A stretch of DNA of 64,000 nucleotides from Volvox africanus. Taxonomy: Eukaryota; Chlorophyta; Chlorophyceae; Chlamydomonadales; Volvocaceae. The translations under genes and the position numbers were made by a program. Positions 16,346-28,879 of the stretch are shown here, in pieces. The notes below the pieces were generated by a model. The model ran no database searches, had not been told where the DNA came from, and was given only the letters and a program-made list of their open reading frames with translations. Within the stretch, counting starts at the first letter, position 1. Each line of letters opens with the position of its first letter. Location: contig BSDZ01000021.1 in assembly GCA_030268105.1 (NCBI GenBank), forward strand, positions 1,860,001 through 1,924,000, written 5' to 3'.

Positions 16346-17998
16346 TGAATTCCACTGAAATAAAAGCAGGAACGGAGATCCTCTCACCCCGTGATACAAC
16401 ATCAGCTGATTGAATCCTGCCTTTAGTGGTGATCTGCGTCTTTGAGCGAGCTCTCTCCTGACTCCTGACGTGGCAGGACGAAGTTGTACATGTGGCAGTG
16501 CACAGGCACTCCAGCCCGGCATTAACCAGACCTGATTGCTTCGTAGCATTGAGTCCTGCCTTTCGTGGTGTGGGTATGAGGGGTGGGGTGGGGTGGGAGC
16601 CGAATCAGCATTAGGGTAGCTTGGACCCATACAACACCCCAAGCCATATGGGTTGAATATCTCGACTTCGGGTGTGATTTGTGAAGGAAACTCGCAGATG
16701 GGATCGCGGTCAGCTTGGGTCCTTAAGTCTGCTTGGTTGTAATTGCGACTGATCTAAACAGTGCATTGACAAGTGGTCTAGAGGGCTTAGTAACTCAGTT
16801 GCAGATGTCTGCCCGTACAACCAGCCAGGACGGCAACGCGGTCATAGATTTTCAGCATGTCCTTCATTTGGATTAATTACTTGGAAGGCTTTTTGTCCTG
16901 GGAGCGGAAAGGATATCCTTGTAGAAAATCCGGATCGTAGCTATTGGATATCCAATGTCACGGACCGGTATTCGCACACTCTCATCTTCAGATGATCGGA
17001 TATGGTCTTTGCTTATTATCTGTACCGGGCGCATGTGGTACTCGTGATAATCCTATGTATGATGTCATATGAAATGATATGCTTTCTTTTTTATGCTGCG
17101 CGGTTACACTCATATACGGATCCATCCGCGCACTGAGACGACAAAGCGAGGTGAGCGAGATGAGCCTTAGCGTTTAAGATTCAAATTTTGTATATAAATT
17201 TTAAGGCTCAAAGTTTAAAACGTGCGATCTCAGAGCTTGTGCACGCACTTGACGGGCAAGTACAATAGCCAGATCAGAACGGCCAGCGTACCGCAGAATG
17301 TTCAAAAGAGTCCCAAAATACTGTGGGTTAACTTGACTATGTGGGAGAATAAGGCCGGGCCACATGGGACGAATGTTGGAAGGAAAACCGCTCGGGCGCG
17401 GAGGAAGCCTATTGCTGGGGCATAGAACTCCTACCCGGAAGTAGAGATTTTCGCCTCTTCTTATGTAACCCCATGGCACTGCTACGGTCGAGGACTGCAA
17501 TGCTGATGCAACCTTCGTACTTCAAGGTAAGTGTGCATAGATGCCCTCCTTCTTGCATATGACATTCGCGTTCAGGCGTCGCCGCCCACATAAGCTGAAG
17601 GACCAGGCAGGAATCCATTTATTAGGCGAATGCACTGCTTCTTAGCGACGCAGTGCAATACCCGCAGCTCGCGCAATTCAAAACGGATCGGTTCTGCAAG
17701 CAAGCAGAGGCAAGCCTACTTGGCTAGATCACGGTCGGAAGCTCGCGCAAGGAAAGATTTCCCTGCACCCCATATATCCACCCCGTCGGCGTGCCGGCAA
17801 GCCGCAGACATGATACCCCATCGTAGTGGCCAAATCACTCACCGACGGCTCTATGACGAGCCCAATTGACCAACTTGGGTAATTAAGGAAGTCAAGATAG
17901 AGTTTTGGAAGTCGCTGAAGAGTTTTCACAACTGCGCAGGGCCACTGACAGGCTTCTAAATGGCCTCCCCCGCTGCTGCCGGCTACCTCCCCTCCCTT
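16346..17998. other. Intergenic region, OSCP1 3' side to membrane-protein gene
   Basis: Convergent 3' ends. Small open frames around 17201-17618 (-) and 17630-17869 (+) lack recognisable motifs and start or splice support. Nothing else is seen. Confidence 0.4.
16738..16742 (+). terminator. TGTAA polyadenylation signal for OSCP1
   Basis: TGTAA about 390 nt past the OSCP1 stop, a plausible 3'-UTR length for volvocine algae. Confidence 0.35.
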
Positions 17999-20900
17999 TC
18001 ACGTGTCCAAGCTCCCTTCCAACGGACGCCCCATAAATACGCTGCAAGACGGTGACAATTGCGCCACGTGACTCACGTTGGTTGTACCCGATATGCCAGA
18101 ATCTGAGCGCGGTAAGCCAATGCTCCTTAAGCCTAGTGTGGCGCTCTGCCCATCGCTCCCGCTGGACAGTTTGTCCCCTGGAGACTCGCGTGGGAACACC
18201 CCCGGTGCTGTCGACGGCGGCGGCGGTTGCAGTCCCAGCAACGGGGAGTCAGATTCTTTTGGCATTTGTCCCTGCTCGGCCAAATCCACATGGCTGAGCA
18301 TCCCAGCCCCAGTCTGGACCTTCGCAGGTGGCGTGGTCCTGATAGCGCCCAGAATTCGATCGCTTTTTGCACACCCGCCAGTTGTAATGGACATGGTCGC
18401 ATGGTCCTCAAGGCCGCCCCCTGACAGGATTGACAATTTCTCCAGTTTCCGCGTCTCCTGGGATCCCCGGGTGCCTCCTGCAATGGTAGCCGTCGCTGCT
18501 GCAGCTGTAGCAGCGGCTGCCTCGGGTGTCAATGATGGGAATGTGAATCCGCTGTCCTCGCCAGCTGCCCTGATAATTCTGTCTTCAGCCGGTGGGCTGC
18601 AATAGACGGAGAACGTGGGCTGCGGTCCGTCGCTGCATCTGCCGCTGGTCATAGGAACCTTGATGACAGGGGTTACCGGCGTCCCGGCTTTCGCGTTAAC
18701 AAGGGAAACGACCTGGGATGGTGACATCATTAGGGTGTCCTCAGCGGCTAACGCCAAATGCCTTCCCTTCCGGTTCTTGCACCACCATGAGGTGCCAACA
18801 CTGAAGGAGCTACGGCGCCGCTGCCGTCGCCGAAGGAGGATCACTATTACTACTGCTGCCGTAGCACACATAGCACCACCCAACACGAAACCACGATTGG
18901 CATGACGGTGCGTTGAATGAACTGTGACGAAGGAACATCAGTTTCAGTGCCGCTGCTGGTACCATCATTGTCGCCGGTGTAGATGAGAGCCTGTGAATTG
19001 TTGACCCCGCTACCTGGCGACTTCAGATGATCACTACCAGGGAGATAAGGCGGGGGTGTCGGACTACTGCTGACGCCCGTGGTAGGTGAGGTACTGCCTG
19101 GCGCTGTCTGGCCAGAGCAAGCTGACATGCCCGGCGGTGGCGATGCCGTTGTGCTGGTTTCGACGTTGTTGGACAGAACAATCCCATGGCCACCTTCACT
19201 ATCCTGCAGCTCAGAATCCCCGCCCGTGTACGTCTCCGTGGTGAATGATGACACGGCGTAAGGCAATCGGAGTTGTAACTCCAATTCCGAAAGCCAGGTT
19301 TCATCGCCCAGGGCTGATATCAGTTTCTGTTCCGTTATCAGGGGCTTGTCCGTGGAGATGGTCAAGGTGACCTAGTTTGAAGTAGGGCCCGGAGAAGATG
19401 GGCGGGGTGCCTTCTGGTTTAAATGATTAAAGCCAGCAGGATAAGGCGGAGGGAGTGGCACCAGGGGTGTCTAACAGGACTCTCAGGAGCCATCAATATG
19501 ATGGGTGCTCGGACACAGCCCTTAGAAGTCCAAAGTGGACACCGCGTGGACGGCCCCAAAACAGAACGATGTGCAACACGCTTATGGCGTACACGGAGGG
19601 GCGCTCGATTACTGTGCGGGCACCTTTTAACGTATGCAGCGACGATGTCTAAGGGAAACCGGACGCCGCTTCTGACAGCCGCGATAGAGAGCTCCAGATA
19701 ACCTTGAAACCAAATTTTGTGTCTTACCAGCAAAGAGCGCACGCGAAGCCCGTCCTGCAGGACCGTGGGGCTCGCGCCAGTACTTCCTTGCGCTTGTAGC
19801 ACCAGGCGCCGGCCACCAGTCGCAGCAAAGAAAGGATTACTGATCGCGCCGGAGGCGTTGCTCTGTGCGCTTGCAAGAGCCACTCCCTTGGGGATTGCCT
19901 GTGCACGGCCGTTGAATACTCCGGTGGACCGCTTTACCCCTGGCGGCAGACCCACCACTGCAGGTCTAGCTTCCGTTATGGCAGCGTTTCTGCCTGTCAG
20001 GAAAGGCGATGAAGCCCCTTTTGGTATGGCAGCAACGGTGCGGGAGCCCACGACGTTGGTGGGTCGTGCTGTCATGCCAGCAGCGGGCAGCTCCATGGCA
20101 CTGTTAACCTCCACGGCATTTTCCGGCACTCCCGCCGCTGCAGCAATTCGCGACGTGAGCATGTCTTGGTAGCACTCCTCGAATGCAGTGCGATTTACCC
20201 CTAGGCAAAGATCGGTTGCGCAGCGGGCTTGGATAGGGCCGATTGGCATGTACGGCAATACTTCGGACCACCAGAGCTCTTTTTGATAGCAACATGAACC
20301 AAATTCGAGGTCTGGAAGGTCAGACCCCAAGCACCGAATAATTGCGACGGTGGGGCCACAGCACCCTGCTGTTCCCATACCTGACGAATTGTATGAAGCA
20401 CACCAGCAGAGGGCCTTTCATGCTTGGTTTAAAACGCCCGAAGCTCACGTCTGTTGTTCGCTTTACCAGCTTCCTTGGGAACAAGCGGAGTTTCAGCTGG
20501 CTTCAGAGCCGCTTACGCATCGCACCTGGAAGCTCCAGTCGAACCACCACTGCTCGCGCCGCAGCGCCGCCACCGCTGCCATTGGTTCTGACCGCGCCCC
20601 CGGCGCGCAAAGGCACGCCGACTTCATCCGAGTCCGAGCTCGCAATCTCAGCCAAACCGCTGCCGTCCTTGGTCCCGCAGGTGCTGTTGAAGAAGTTCCG
20701 CAGGACAGCCGTTGCGCGCGCCTGACCCTCCCACGCCTCCAGCGTCAGGCGGCATAAAGGGTCGCCCGCGCTGCAAAGGCTAGTCAACGAGAGGGCACAG
20801 TTGGCGGAAAACGGGTCCTGCGGCATATGGTGCAATTTTGGTGGGTGGGTACTTATGCATAAATTCTTTAGGCTGCTGTTGGGACATGACGTATTTCCAC

Positions 20901-22950
20901 AATGCCCCGTGCTGGCACAGACTGCAGCACTCCCCACAATGTCACCATGTGCTGTAAGCCGGATGATATCCCCGGGCAACGTTTGGAATGAAACGAAGTA
21001 CGGTTATGCTTAAACACTATCGATACTTTCTCCGGAAGCTGCATAGGGCGTGCAAAAAGGCTTCCATTGGTGGCTAGCATCGCGGAACCTTACGCCGCCA
21101 TGACCAGTGAATGTCACGTCGCACACACGGAGGAAGGGACGTGTGCATTCTGGCCGCATTCGCCATTTTCTCACCGCAGCGCAGTTACAGTATGAGGGGG
21201 CCGTGATAGCATCCGGAAAGCAGGCCTCCCGCAGCTGTCTGTAGGTGGCGCGAAGTGCGGACCCGTCGAGGAGGCTGCTGGCGTTCCCGACTTGAAAGGC
21301 TGGGCCAAGAGAGCAGATAACGCTGCTGCCCGACCCAGATCCGAAGCCAAAGCCCGTATCTCCTGTAGCGAGCATCCGGCGGCCCTCTGGACCTTGGCGT
21401 CGGAAGCCCGCAGCCAATCCGGCTGCGCTGCCGGGCGATATCAATTGAGCGAACCCCCCACCGTCCCCTGCAGGATCGAGTAGCTCATTTTCGTTGCAGG
21501 TGTACTTGATTGCCGTCCGACACTCAGATTATCCGAGACCGAGATAGGCACAAATGCATGGGGGGTATGCCGTGGGAGTTGTGACAGCTGGCGCGGCCTC
21601 CTGTCCCTGGGCGCTAGGCTGCCCGGACTGGCGTGGGGGCTGCAACTGCTCCGGCTTTTGCAGTAGCGTAGCCCGTGGCGCTTGCGTGGGAAGCTGAGCC
21701 GCAACAGAGGCATTGGTAATCGTTGCAATGATTGCTTGCGGAAGCTGCGAGCAAATACGCTGTGGTCCAGGTGGGATCGAGGTCGGGCCGGGACAGCAGC
21801 AGGTTGCAGGTGATTACAGCATGCGCTGATGCTGACGGGATAAGCACTGAACAGGAGGCAACCTAAGGCGCTTTGTAAGGGATACAACGAATTCTGAAGT
21901 GCTCTGAAGGGCGCCAGCAAACTGAGCAACTGAAGCAGGTATAGGTGCGTTATTGGTGCTGCACCGTAACTAAGTGGTTCATAACTCGAAATCCTTTCTT
22001 ACTTTCAATAAGCGGCTCTGTGTGTGCATCCAGGACCTCAGCATCATATAGCATACAGCGCACAGTGCCCTGGGCGTACAGGTTGCCACGTACACACACA
22101 CTACGTGCCCCGCATGCCTGGATACACCGTAGAACAAGTGCATCATCTCGCGACGGTGATTGCAGAGCTTCGCATATCTTGCTGGTAGGAGCCAGTCGGC
22201 AGATTAAACGAGTGGCGTCAGCGCATCCCGCCGCCCCGCGGGACCATGCACACGAGCAAGCAGGGCTCCTGTGGTCAGCACCGTGTGCGGGGTCGGGAAG
22301 GGCGATTCGTCAGCTAGCGCTGCATCGTTGAGTAATAGTTAACAGGCATAGCTCTGGAAAAAGCCATCCGACCCTGGCGCCTGGCTATGCACAGGAGACT
22401 GTGTCGTTTGAAAGGAAGGCTTTTTCAGCCGTTCTTTTCAGCGCTCAAACGAGTAAGGTCCAAGTGGAGCTTGCCTGTACTGTGACCGGGGCAACGGACT
22501 AAGGCTTTGCGTTCGGTTGCGAGCATTCAGAACCTCCCCAACTTGCTGCAAACGCCTGGCGCTAGGGTTGGGAACGCCGACGCCGAACAGCTTGGTGGCA
22601 GCGGAGCACGATTTGGCGCGGCCATTGCTGTTCTCTGCCACTGGTGGAGTGTCCCCAACGATTTGCTTGTCGCCCTTACTGTCTGCGTCCACGGTGTTGC
22701 ATGGACAATCGGCGGTGCCGTGCCTACCATCAAGCTTGTGGCCCACTGATATGCGGAGTACCATACAGGCTGCCCGAAGGAAGCCACGCATTTCCGAAGC
22801 TGCCTGCCGACAGAATGAAGCCCCGGTCATGGCCACAGTCTGGCTCTGCTCCCGTCCCATGGCGACTGAGGAGCTGATCACAAGCCATGGATTTGAACTT
22901 AACAACAGCAACAAAAACGGCATAAGGTGCAGCCGTGTAAACATGACCAA
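17999..22950 (-). CDS. Cysteine-rich single-pass membrane protein, family not recognised
   Basis: The model is built from long open exons; inner joins are incomplete. The N-terminus (22950 leftwards) starts MVMFTRLHLMPFLLLLLSS, a clear signal peptide. Cys-rich ectodomain exons follow near 22000-22310, 21010-21450, 20526-20817 and 19728-20378, with N-glycosylation sequons and a stretch SRIAAAAGVPENAVEV that recalls SEA-like modules in volvocine surface proteins. Exon 18963-19371 encodes VTLTISTDKPLI and a Thr/Ser/Pro-rich stalk. The final exon, 17999-18921, gives a transmembrane segment (VLGGAMCATAAVVIVILL), a basic stop-transfer run RRRQRRR, and a Ser/Gly-rich cytoplasmic tail of about 270 residues ending in a TGA stop. 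Repeated GRRL and ARRLQQ motifs are common in volvocine extracellular proteins. It looks like a surface receptor or matrix-linked protein, but no catalytic domain is seen. It could be more than one gene. Confidence 0.5.
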
Positions 22951-25649
22951 TCTCCATTGAAGACCCTCGGGTCGACGGATTCACGCGCGCGGTGGGTTTG
23001 CTGGCGCAGGCTGGATTTGATTGCTTCAAGAAATGTGTTTCCCTTGTTGCGGTGTTTATGTGCATGCAGTAACGCTTATTACAATCCTGAAAGAGTGGTA
23101 AGCAAACATTTTTTGTGCTTGGATGGGCCGAGGCTGGCAGCGGTTGATAGCTGGAGTGCGCGGGCGCGCAACACGGAAACGTATTCAAACCTTTCCATCG
23201 TCAACTGCCCCTTCCCTACGAACCAAATCTCATTAAGAAAGAAATTGTAACAAAGATATCTACCCCCCTGATAAGATAGTTCTTCCTGTATGAGCAGGTA
23301 AGGCAGTTAATTGAGCAGGTACGAGCCTCATGAAGTTAATGAATATCAACGACATAAACGAAGTTGGAGTTCGAGGGACTCACCCCCACGACCCGGGCCA
23401 ACCTTGCCTGGGCAAAAAACCGAAAGCCGGCCGCAATATCAAACTCCGTGCAGCTGTCGCCTCTAGTGCTGACATTTGCTCGAAGTTTCTTGGTCTTATA
23501 TGTGTACATGCCATGCCGCAATGAAAAGGCGAAAAAATAGCGTTGCCCAAAACCGTGTGCTATGTTGCTTCCAGCTCTGGTTGCTTCAAGCAGCACGCCG
23601 TACTCGATCAGGGAACAAAGCTTGCGGAGCACGATAACACCTTGTTTACTCAGTAAGACGAACCATGTACGGATATGGTGGACAACGGGCCAGGGCCTGA
23701 CAACATCAGAAAAGTCTGCAACTGTCTGGAACTCTCTGCAACTGTCTCCAACTGCCTGCAACTGTCTGCAACCACTAGGTATGCTTGATTCAGCCCCGTA
23801 ACGACCTGCGTCTAGCATGCGCAGTGGGCAACCGCCGGGTGAGTGCGGGACCTGGAGAGGCATGAAGCTGTTCCTAGCTGTCTGAGAAGTCCGACCATAG
23901 GAACCACACGGATCGCGCAGTTGCCGGAGCCGCTTCACAGGCTCTTTGTGGGTTTGCATAAACACTTGTAAAGTCGTAAGGGACAGGTGATTATGTGTTA
24001 ATCCCCACGGGAGGCGGTCACATTAAGATCGTGTAAAGCCAATAATTGACTGGTTGCGCAACGGGTTTCCCTCTCGCCCGACGCAACGGTGATGTTGCCG
24101 AGGAACCAAGGAAAGCTACGGATAACGGCCGTTGAAGGAAAGGCCGTTCCAGCAACGCCCCATGACAGCACTCGTAAAATAGCGGTGCACACACAACTTG
24201 GTAAAAAGGGCACCAGGCGCTTCCGCTGTTCATGTCCCATAAGTGATTCATAGATGCACGTCCCACTCCATGGACACATTGATCATAACGAGCATGGAAA
24301 ATTTTAATCGTGACAGTTTGGCAAAACATGGCAAATCCTCTGCAACCGCTCTGCCAGCCAACCCAACTGCGGCTTATTCCTTGGCAATGGGGGACGTTGA
24401 AAGGAGCTGAAAGGCTGCAAACGATAACGCATGCACTCCCTGTTAGGTACACCTCTCCTCACGGGCCTATGGGAGTGCGTGCTTGCACCGTCAAGTCGGA
24501 GAGGAGAGTGTATTACAAAAATAGGCGTGCTAAGGTTAATAACCTATATCCCTCCAAATTTCCACAACCACGATGCGGTGCTGCAGCCGGCGTGCATTGC
24601 CAGTGGGGCCTCCAGTTCCGATCGAAGAACCTCCTATGGTGACGGGTTCGATAGGCATCACCACCCAGGCGAGGACCTGTTATGTCACAAGCCCCTACGT
24701 GCACGGAGGGGAGCTCGTGCGTCTATGTTGTAAAACCCGCCATCGGCATGTGTCAATTAAATAAGAGATGTACCAGTGGGTCCTTAGAACTGTCAGTGAA
24801 GCCGTCTGGAAACGCTGCTGGAGCATTGCTGAACCTCGGGTCTCCATGACAAAGCTCCTCCCCTCATGTACATGGTCATGCACCGACTCAGGTATCCAGA
24901 ATACATAGTAAGATACAGCAACCGCAATACCCTCCACGTGGGTATCGCTGGTTAAGTAGTCTTATGCACTTGGACACCGAGAGCGTCTTAAGGAGCGAAC
25001 GTTGCGCTCATGTATCATGATATGACATAACTTTAAATTCATCAGCTGCCATTACTAGGATGTGATTATGAAAATGGGATCCCGTTTTCGTAACCCTCAC
25101 GTAGGCCCCTGGCCGTATATGCTAGGCGGACTGCACACCCTATCTCAGGCGCCTAGGGGCACAATACTGTGCCGAGGACCTGTGCAGCAGGACCACCCCA
25201 AGCCATTTCCGCAAAACTGCTAAAATCATGGAATTTGGAAATCAGGAGACAGAGAAAGTACAGCAAGATCTTAAGTCAAAAAGGAAAAACAGTGTCGTCT
25301 GCGCTGTGAGCGTTCCACCGTTACCAGTTCGAATTTAACGGACCTACATGGCGAATGACACAAACCTGTACTCATGCAGACATGGAAACATGTAATATAA
25401 ATTGTACTTTGACAATGCTATGGCGGCGCGTCCCGACGGTCCGCTGTGCCTGCGTTGAGGCCAGTACACCGTACAACAGACTTATGTGTTAAACGCATAC
25501 AGCTATTTATCGATCACTCAGTCGGAATTTTCCTTTACACTGTTTACCGTGTTGAGTTAATGCGTAGCCGTGTAGCGTGTGGAGGCCCAGAACAGCATTA
25601 TCTGTGTTGTGACCAACGATCTGCTTTGTCTCATATTTATCGCAGCAAA
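22951..25649. other. 2.7-kb region without a recognisable gene
   Basis: This lies between the 5' ends of the membrane-protein gene and FAB2, so both promoters should be here. Open frames on the minus strand at 23336-23965 and 24018-24452 have no motifs; the first runs through a short tandem repeat. The FAB2 5' UTR should lie just left of 25650. Confidence 0.4.
23715..23772. repeat. Degenerate minisatellite, about 12-bp unit
   Basis: Five imperfect copies of a unit close to TCTGCAACTG in a row. It accounts for much of the apparent open frame on the opposite strand. Confidence 0.7.
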
Positions 25650-28411
25650 ATGATGCAGGTTGGACAGCCGATCGCGCAGCGCCGCGGTAAGCATGAAGGC
25701 ACGATACTGTTGACGTGAAACGCCTACCTGCGGCAGTTTAGTTACGTTGCCAAGCCAATCGTGACGGCACTATTCAGTAATGGCTAATTTCTGGTAATTA
25801 ATTCCATTGGCACTGGAAATCTTTATTGCCCTGGCGGTCGGAGCGAGATGCGCGTATCATGAAGATGGGACTCGTCTTCTGTCAGAATTACCGTTGCATG
25901 TTCTTTAATGTTCTGTTATGTATTAAACTTTTTAAACTAATTTAAATTCATCCCTCTTTTGGACCGTGCAGGCGTCTGCAAGCAGGCGGCTTTGTCTCAG
26001 GGAAGGGCAGTGGTGGTCCGTGCAGCAGTGGCTTCAGCACCACAGCAGCCCGCTGCCCCTTCTACCTTCACCCCTCGCGTTCAAGGGCCGATTATAATGA
26101 ACGGACAGGTGCTGCACAGCATCACCGAGGCGCAGCTCGACGTCGTTCGCAGTCTAGAGGACGGTTATCTGCAGACCCAGGTATGTCAAATTTTGGTTAT
26201 AATTAAGGCATCGCTGATGTGTTTCACGTCGTAAGCGTTGGGAGGATGGCTCAGAGCATGTCGGAGCGTGTCGGTCTTTTGCCTTAACGTGAGGATTCCC
26301 TTCGTTTCAGGTGGTTCCGCTGCTGAAGCCCGTTGATAAGTGCTGGCAGCCAGCGGACTTCTTGCCCCCATCGGAGGATGCTGACTTCCTGGATAAGGTG
26401 GGCGGGGTTACTAGCCCGGGTGCAACGCATACCAGGGGAGTGCCCAGCTCCGTCACGCTTTGCTGTGCGCTGCATTCATCCTAGCTCTGATGCTCAGTAC
26501 AACTGAATTCCTTTGCGCATACACAGGTACACGCGCTGCGGGAGCGTGTCAAGAATCTTCCCGATGACTACCTTGTGGTGTTCGTTGGCGACATGATCAC
26601 TGAGGAGGCGTTACCTACCTATATGACCATGCTGAACACGCTGGACGGCGTGCGCGACGAGACGGGCGCCAGCCTGACGCCTTGGGCCAAGTGGACTCGC
26701 GAGTGGACTGCCGAGGAGAACCGCCACGGCGACATCATGAACAAGTACATGTACTTGACTGGTCGCGTGAACCTGAAGGCGATTGAAATTACGATTCAGA
26801 ACCTCATCGGCAGCGGCATGGATCCAAAAACGGAGAACAACCCGTACCTAGGTTTCTGCTACACCTCGTTCCAAGAGCGCGCTACGAAGGTGTGGTGGCC
26901 AGTATGGGGGAATTTGCTAAGGGTCCAATTTGAATCACTGCATCAGCCTCACACATGTGCGATGTGCGTTACATGCGGCATACTTGGGGTATGCGGCTTG
27001 GGAATTCCGAAACATATTCGGGTCCTCGATGTTGTATCTTGGGCTATCTCCCCAGGTCTCGCACGGAAACACCGCTCGCCATGCTCTGGAGTATGGCGAT
27101 GAGGTGCTTGCGAAGATCTGTGGTTCCATTGCTTCGGATGAGGGTCGGCACGAGATTGCGTACACCAAGGTATGAGTGGGAGGCGGGAGGGGGGAGTAAA
27201 ACCACATCAGAATTCTGTAATCACGCGACGTTCGTGTAGAGCCTGCTGGGTTCGGCTTGTGTTTTCATGGCAAGATGCTCAAGGCTGTTACAATTATCTG
27301 GAGTAGTGGGGCAAGATTCCTTCCTGTTCTAGCGTACCCTGGCCCAATCTGTAGTGTGTGGGATTCCGACTTGCTAAGGATTCCGACTTTCATGCGTTAT
27401 CCGCCGCACTTATCCGCCGCACTCTGGTGATGACATGAACTCCTGCAGATCATGGACGGACTGTTCGAGCGGGACCAGAACGGCGCCATGCTGGCCTTTG
27501 CTGACATGATGCGGAAGCAGATCGTTATGCCTGCGCATCTCATGAACGACGGCGAGCACGAGCAAAAAACAGGTCGTAACCTGTTTGCGGTGAGTGGAGA
27601 AATGGAAACGCAAGAATCACAGGGTAAGGGTACTAAACTGCCCTCCAGGATTCGGCCCGTGATGCAAGGGATACTGATATTCCCGAGGGCAGGCCGTAGG
27701 CTTCATTGTGCTCCAACTCTCGTGGATCAACGACCACAATCGGCATCCTCGCCACGCTAGTATTTGCACGGATTGCCCCACTCTTCCTTTGCAACCTACG
27801 AAGGTTTTGGATATTTTATTTAGCCGGTTCTCCTTCCTCTCTTCGTTGGTAATCGGGTTATGACTGGACACAGGACTTCTCGTCGGTGGCTGAGAAGACA
27901 GGCACGTACACCGCCATGGACTATGCGGACATCATGGAGCACCTGGTGGGACGCTGGAAAGTGCCGGAGCGCACGGGTCTGAACGGCGAGGCTGCTCACG
28001 CGCAGGAGTACCTCGTTAAGCTGCCAGACCGGATTCGGAAGCTGGCTGAGAAGGCTGCAGGTACGCTCTAAAATTTGGGGCACCCGCTTCTTCCGCAGCA
28101 TACTTCATCTCGAAAGCTCAAAGCATCTGGAAAGGATAGGATGGCGGGAGTGATGATGGTACTGAAGGGCAAAATCCTGGAGGTCCAATGCTGAGGGCGT
28201 TTGGCAAGGTCGGAAATATTAGGCATATGGGAAATTCGCCTGTTCGCGTCATCGCCAGGTTTTGCCATGTCTTGTCGCTGCCTTCATTAGCGGTGTGTTC
28301 ACTGGCCTCCGACTGTGTTTTGCTCACGCCCCTGCAGCGCGCAAGGCAAAGGCCAAGGTCGTCCACTCGCCATTCAGCTGGGTGTTTGACCGCGAGGTGC
28401 CACTGTCGTAA
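25650..28411 (+). CDS. FAB2: Plastid stearoyl-ACP (acyl-ACP Delta9) desaturase
   Basis: Eight exons: 25650-25686, 25972-26180, 26311-26397, 26527-26889, 27056-27169, 27449-27589, 27874-28060 and 28338-28411 (TAA). They give 403 residues with all phases consistent. The soluble diiron desaturase inserts the first cis double bond into stearoyl-ACP in the plastid stroma, using reduced ferredoxin and O2. The di-iron ligands are visible: Glu in [17 protein letters not shown], and DEGRHE in the second half, with Glu in ALEYGDEV. The N-terminus ([13 protein letters not shown]...[10 protein letters not shown]) is Arg/Ala-rich, as expected for a chloroplast transit peptide. The C-terminus [12 protein letters not shown] matches the family's FSWIFDR ending. 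Length is normal for the family. The tiny first exon was chosen because its phase-1 end fits exon 2 exactly. Confidence 0.95.
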
Positions 28412-28748
28412 AGGTTCGCTTGGAAGGTACCGTTCTAGGTGGGCGGAGCCGACCACAGCAGGTGAGCTGGAATGGCGGCGGGAGCATTCAACAGCCGGCA
28501 GGTGGCTGTTGAACCTGTCAGCCGTATTAGCTGGCATGTCGTCCACAATTATGTGAATCCCGGGCCTTACAGGTGTGGCTCGCCATGCCTCTCGGGCCTT
28601 TTGTTTGGCAACGATTAATTTGGTGTTTTGCCCTGTGGTCAGGCAGATCCCAGCGCCAGGTGGGCTGCAGCGAATGTACATTTCATTTCCAAGCTGTGGT
28701 AGCTGGAAGCTGGTTGTGTCCTGAACAGGTGTTGATTTTCGGGAACGT

Positions 28749-28753
28749 TGTAA
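28749..28753 (+). terminator. TGTAA polyadenylation signal for FAB2
   Basis: TGTAA about 340 nt past the FAB2 stop codon and before the AT-rich island. Confidence 0.4.
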
Positions 28754-28879
28754 GTGTCGAGGACCTAGATGTAGGTGTCGACCGAGACTGCGCAGGTGTA
28801 GAACTGAGCAGCGGTCATTGGATTTTGGTTTGCATGATGGAAAGGCCAAAGTGCTATCCTAAGAAAGGTTGGAGGGCGA

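Noticed and set aside
17201..17618. Minus-strand frames including SQVNPQYFGTLLNILRYAGR
   Set aside because: Looks mildly protein-like and helical, but no family, start or splice chain could be supported.
23336..23965. Minus-strand open frame of about 209 codons
   Set aside because: No motifs, no splice-consistent neighbours, and it runs through a minisatellite that keeps the frame open.
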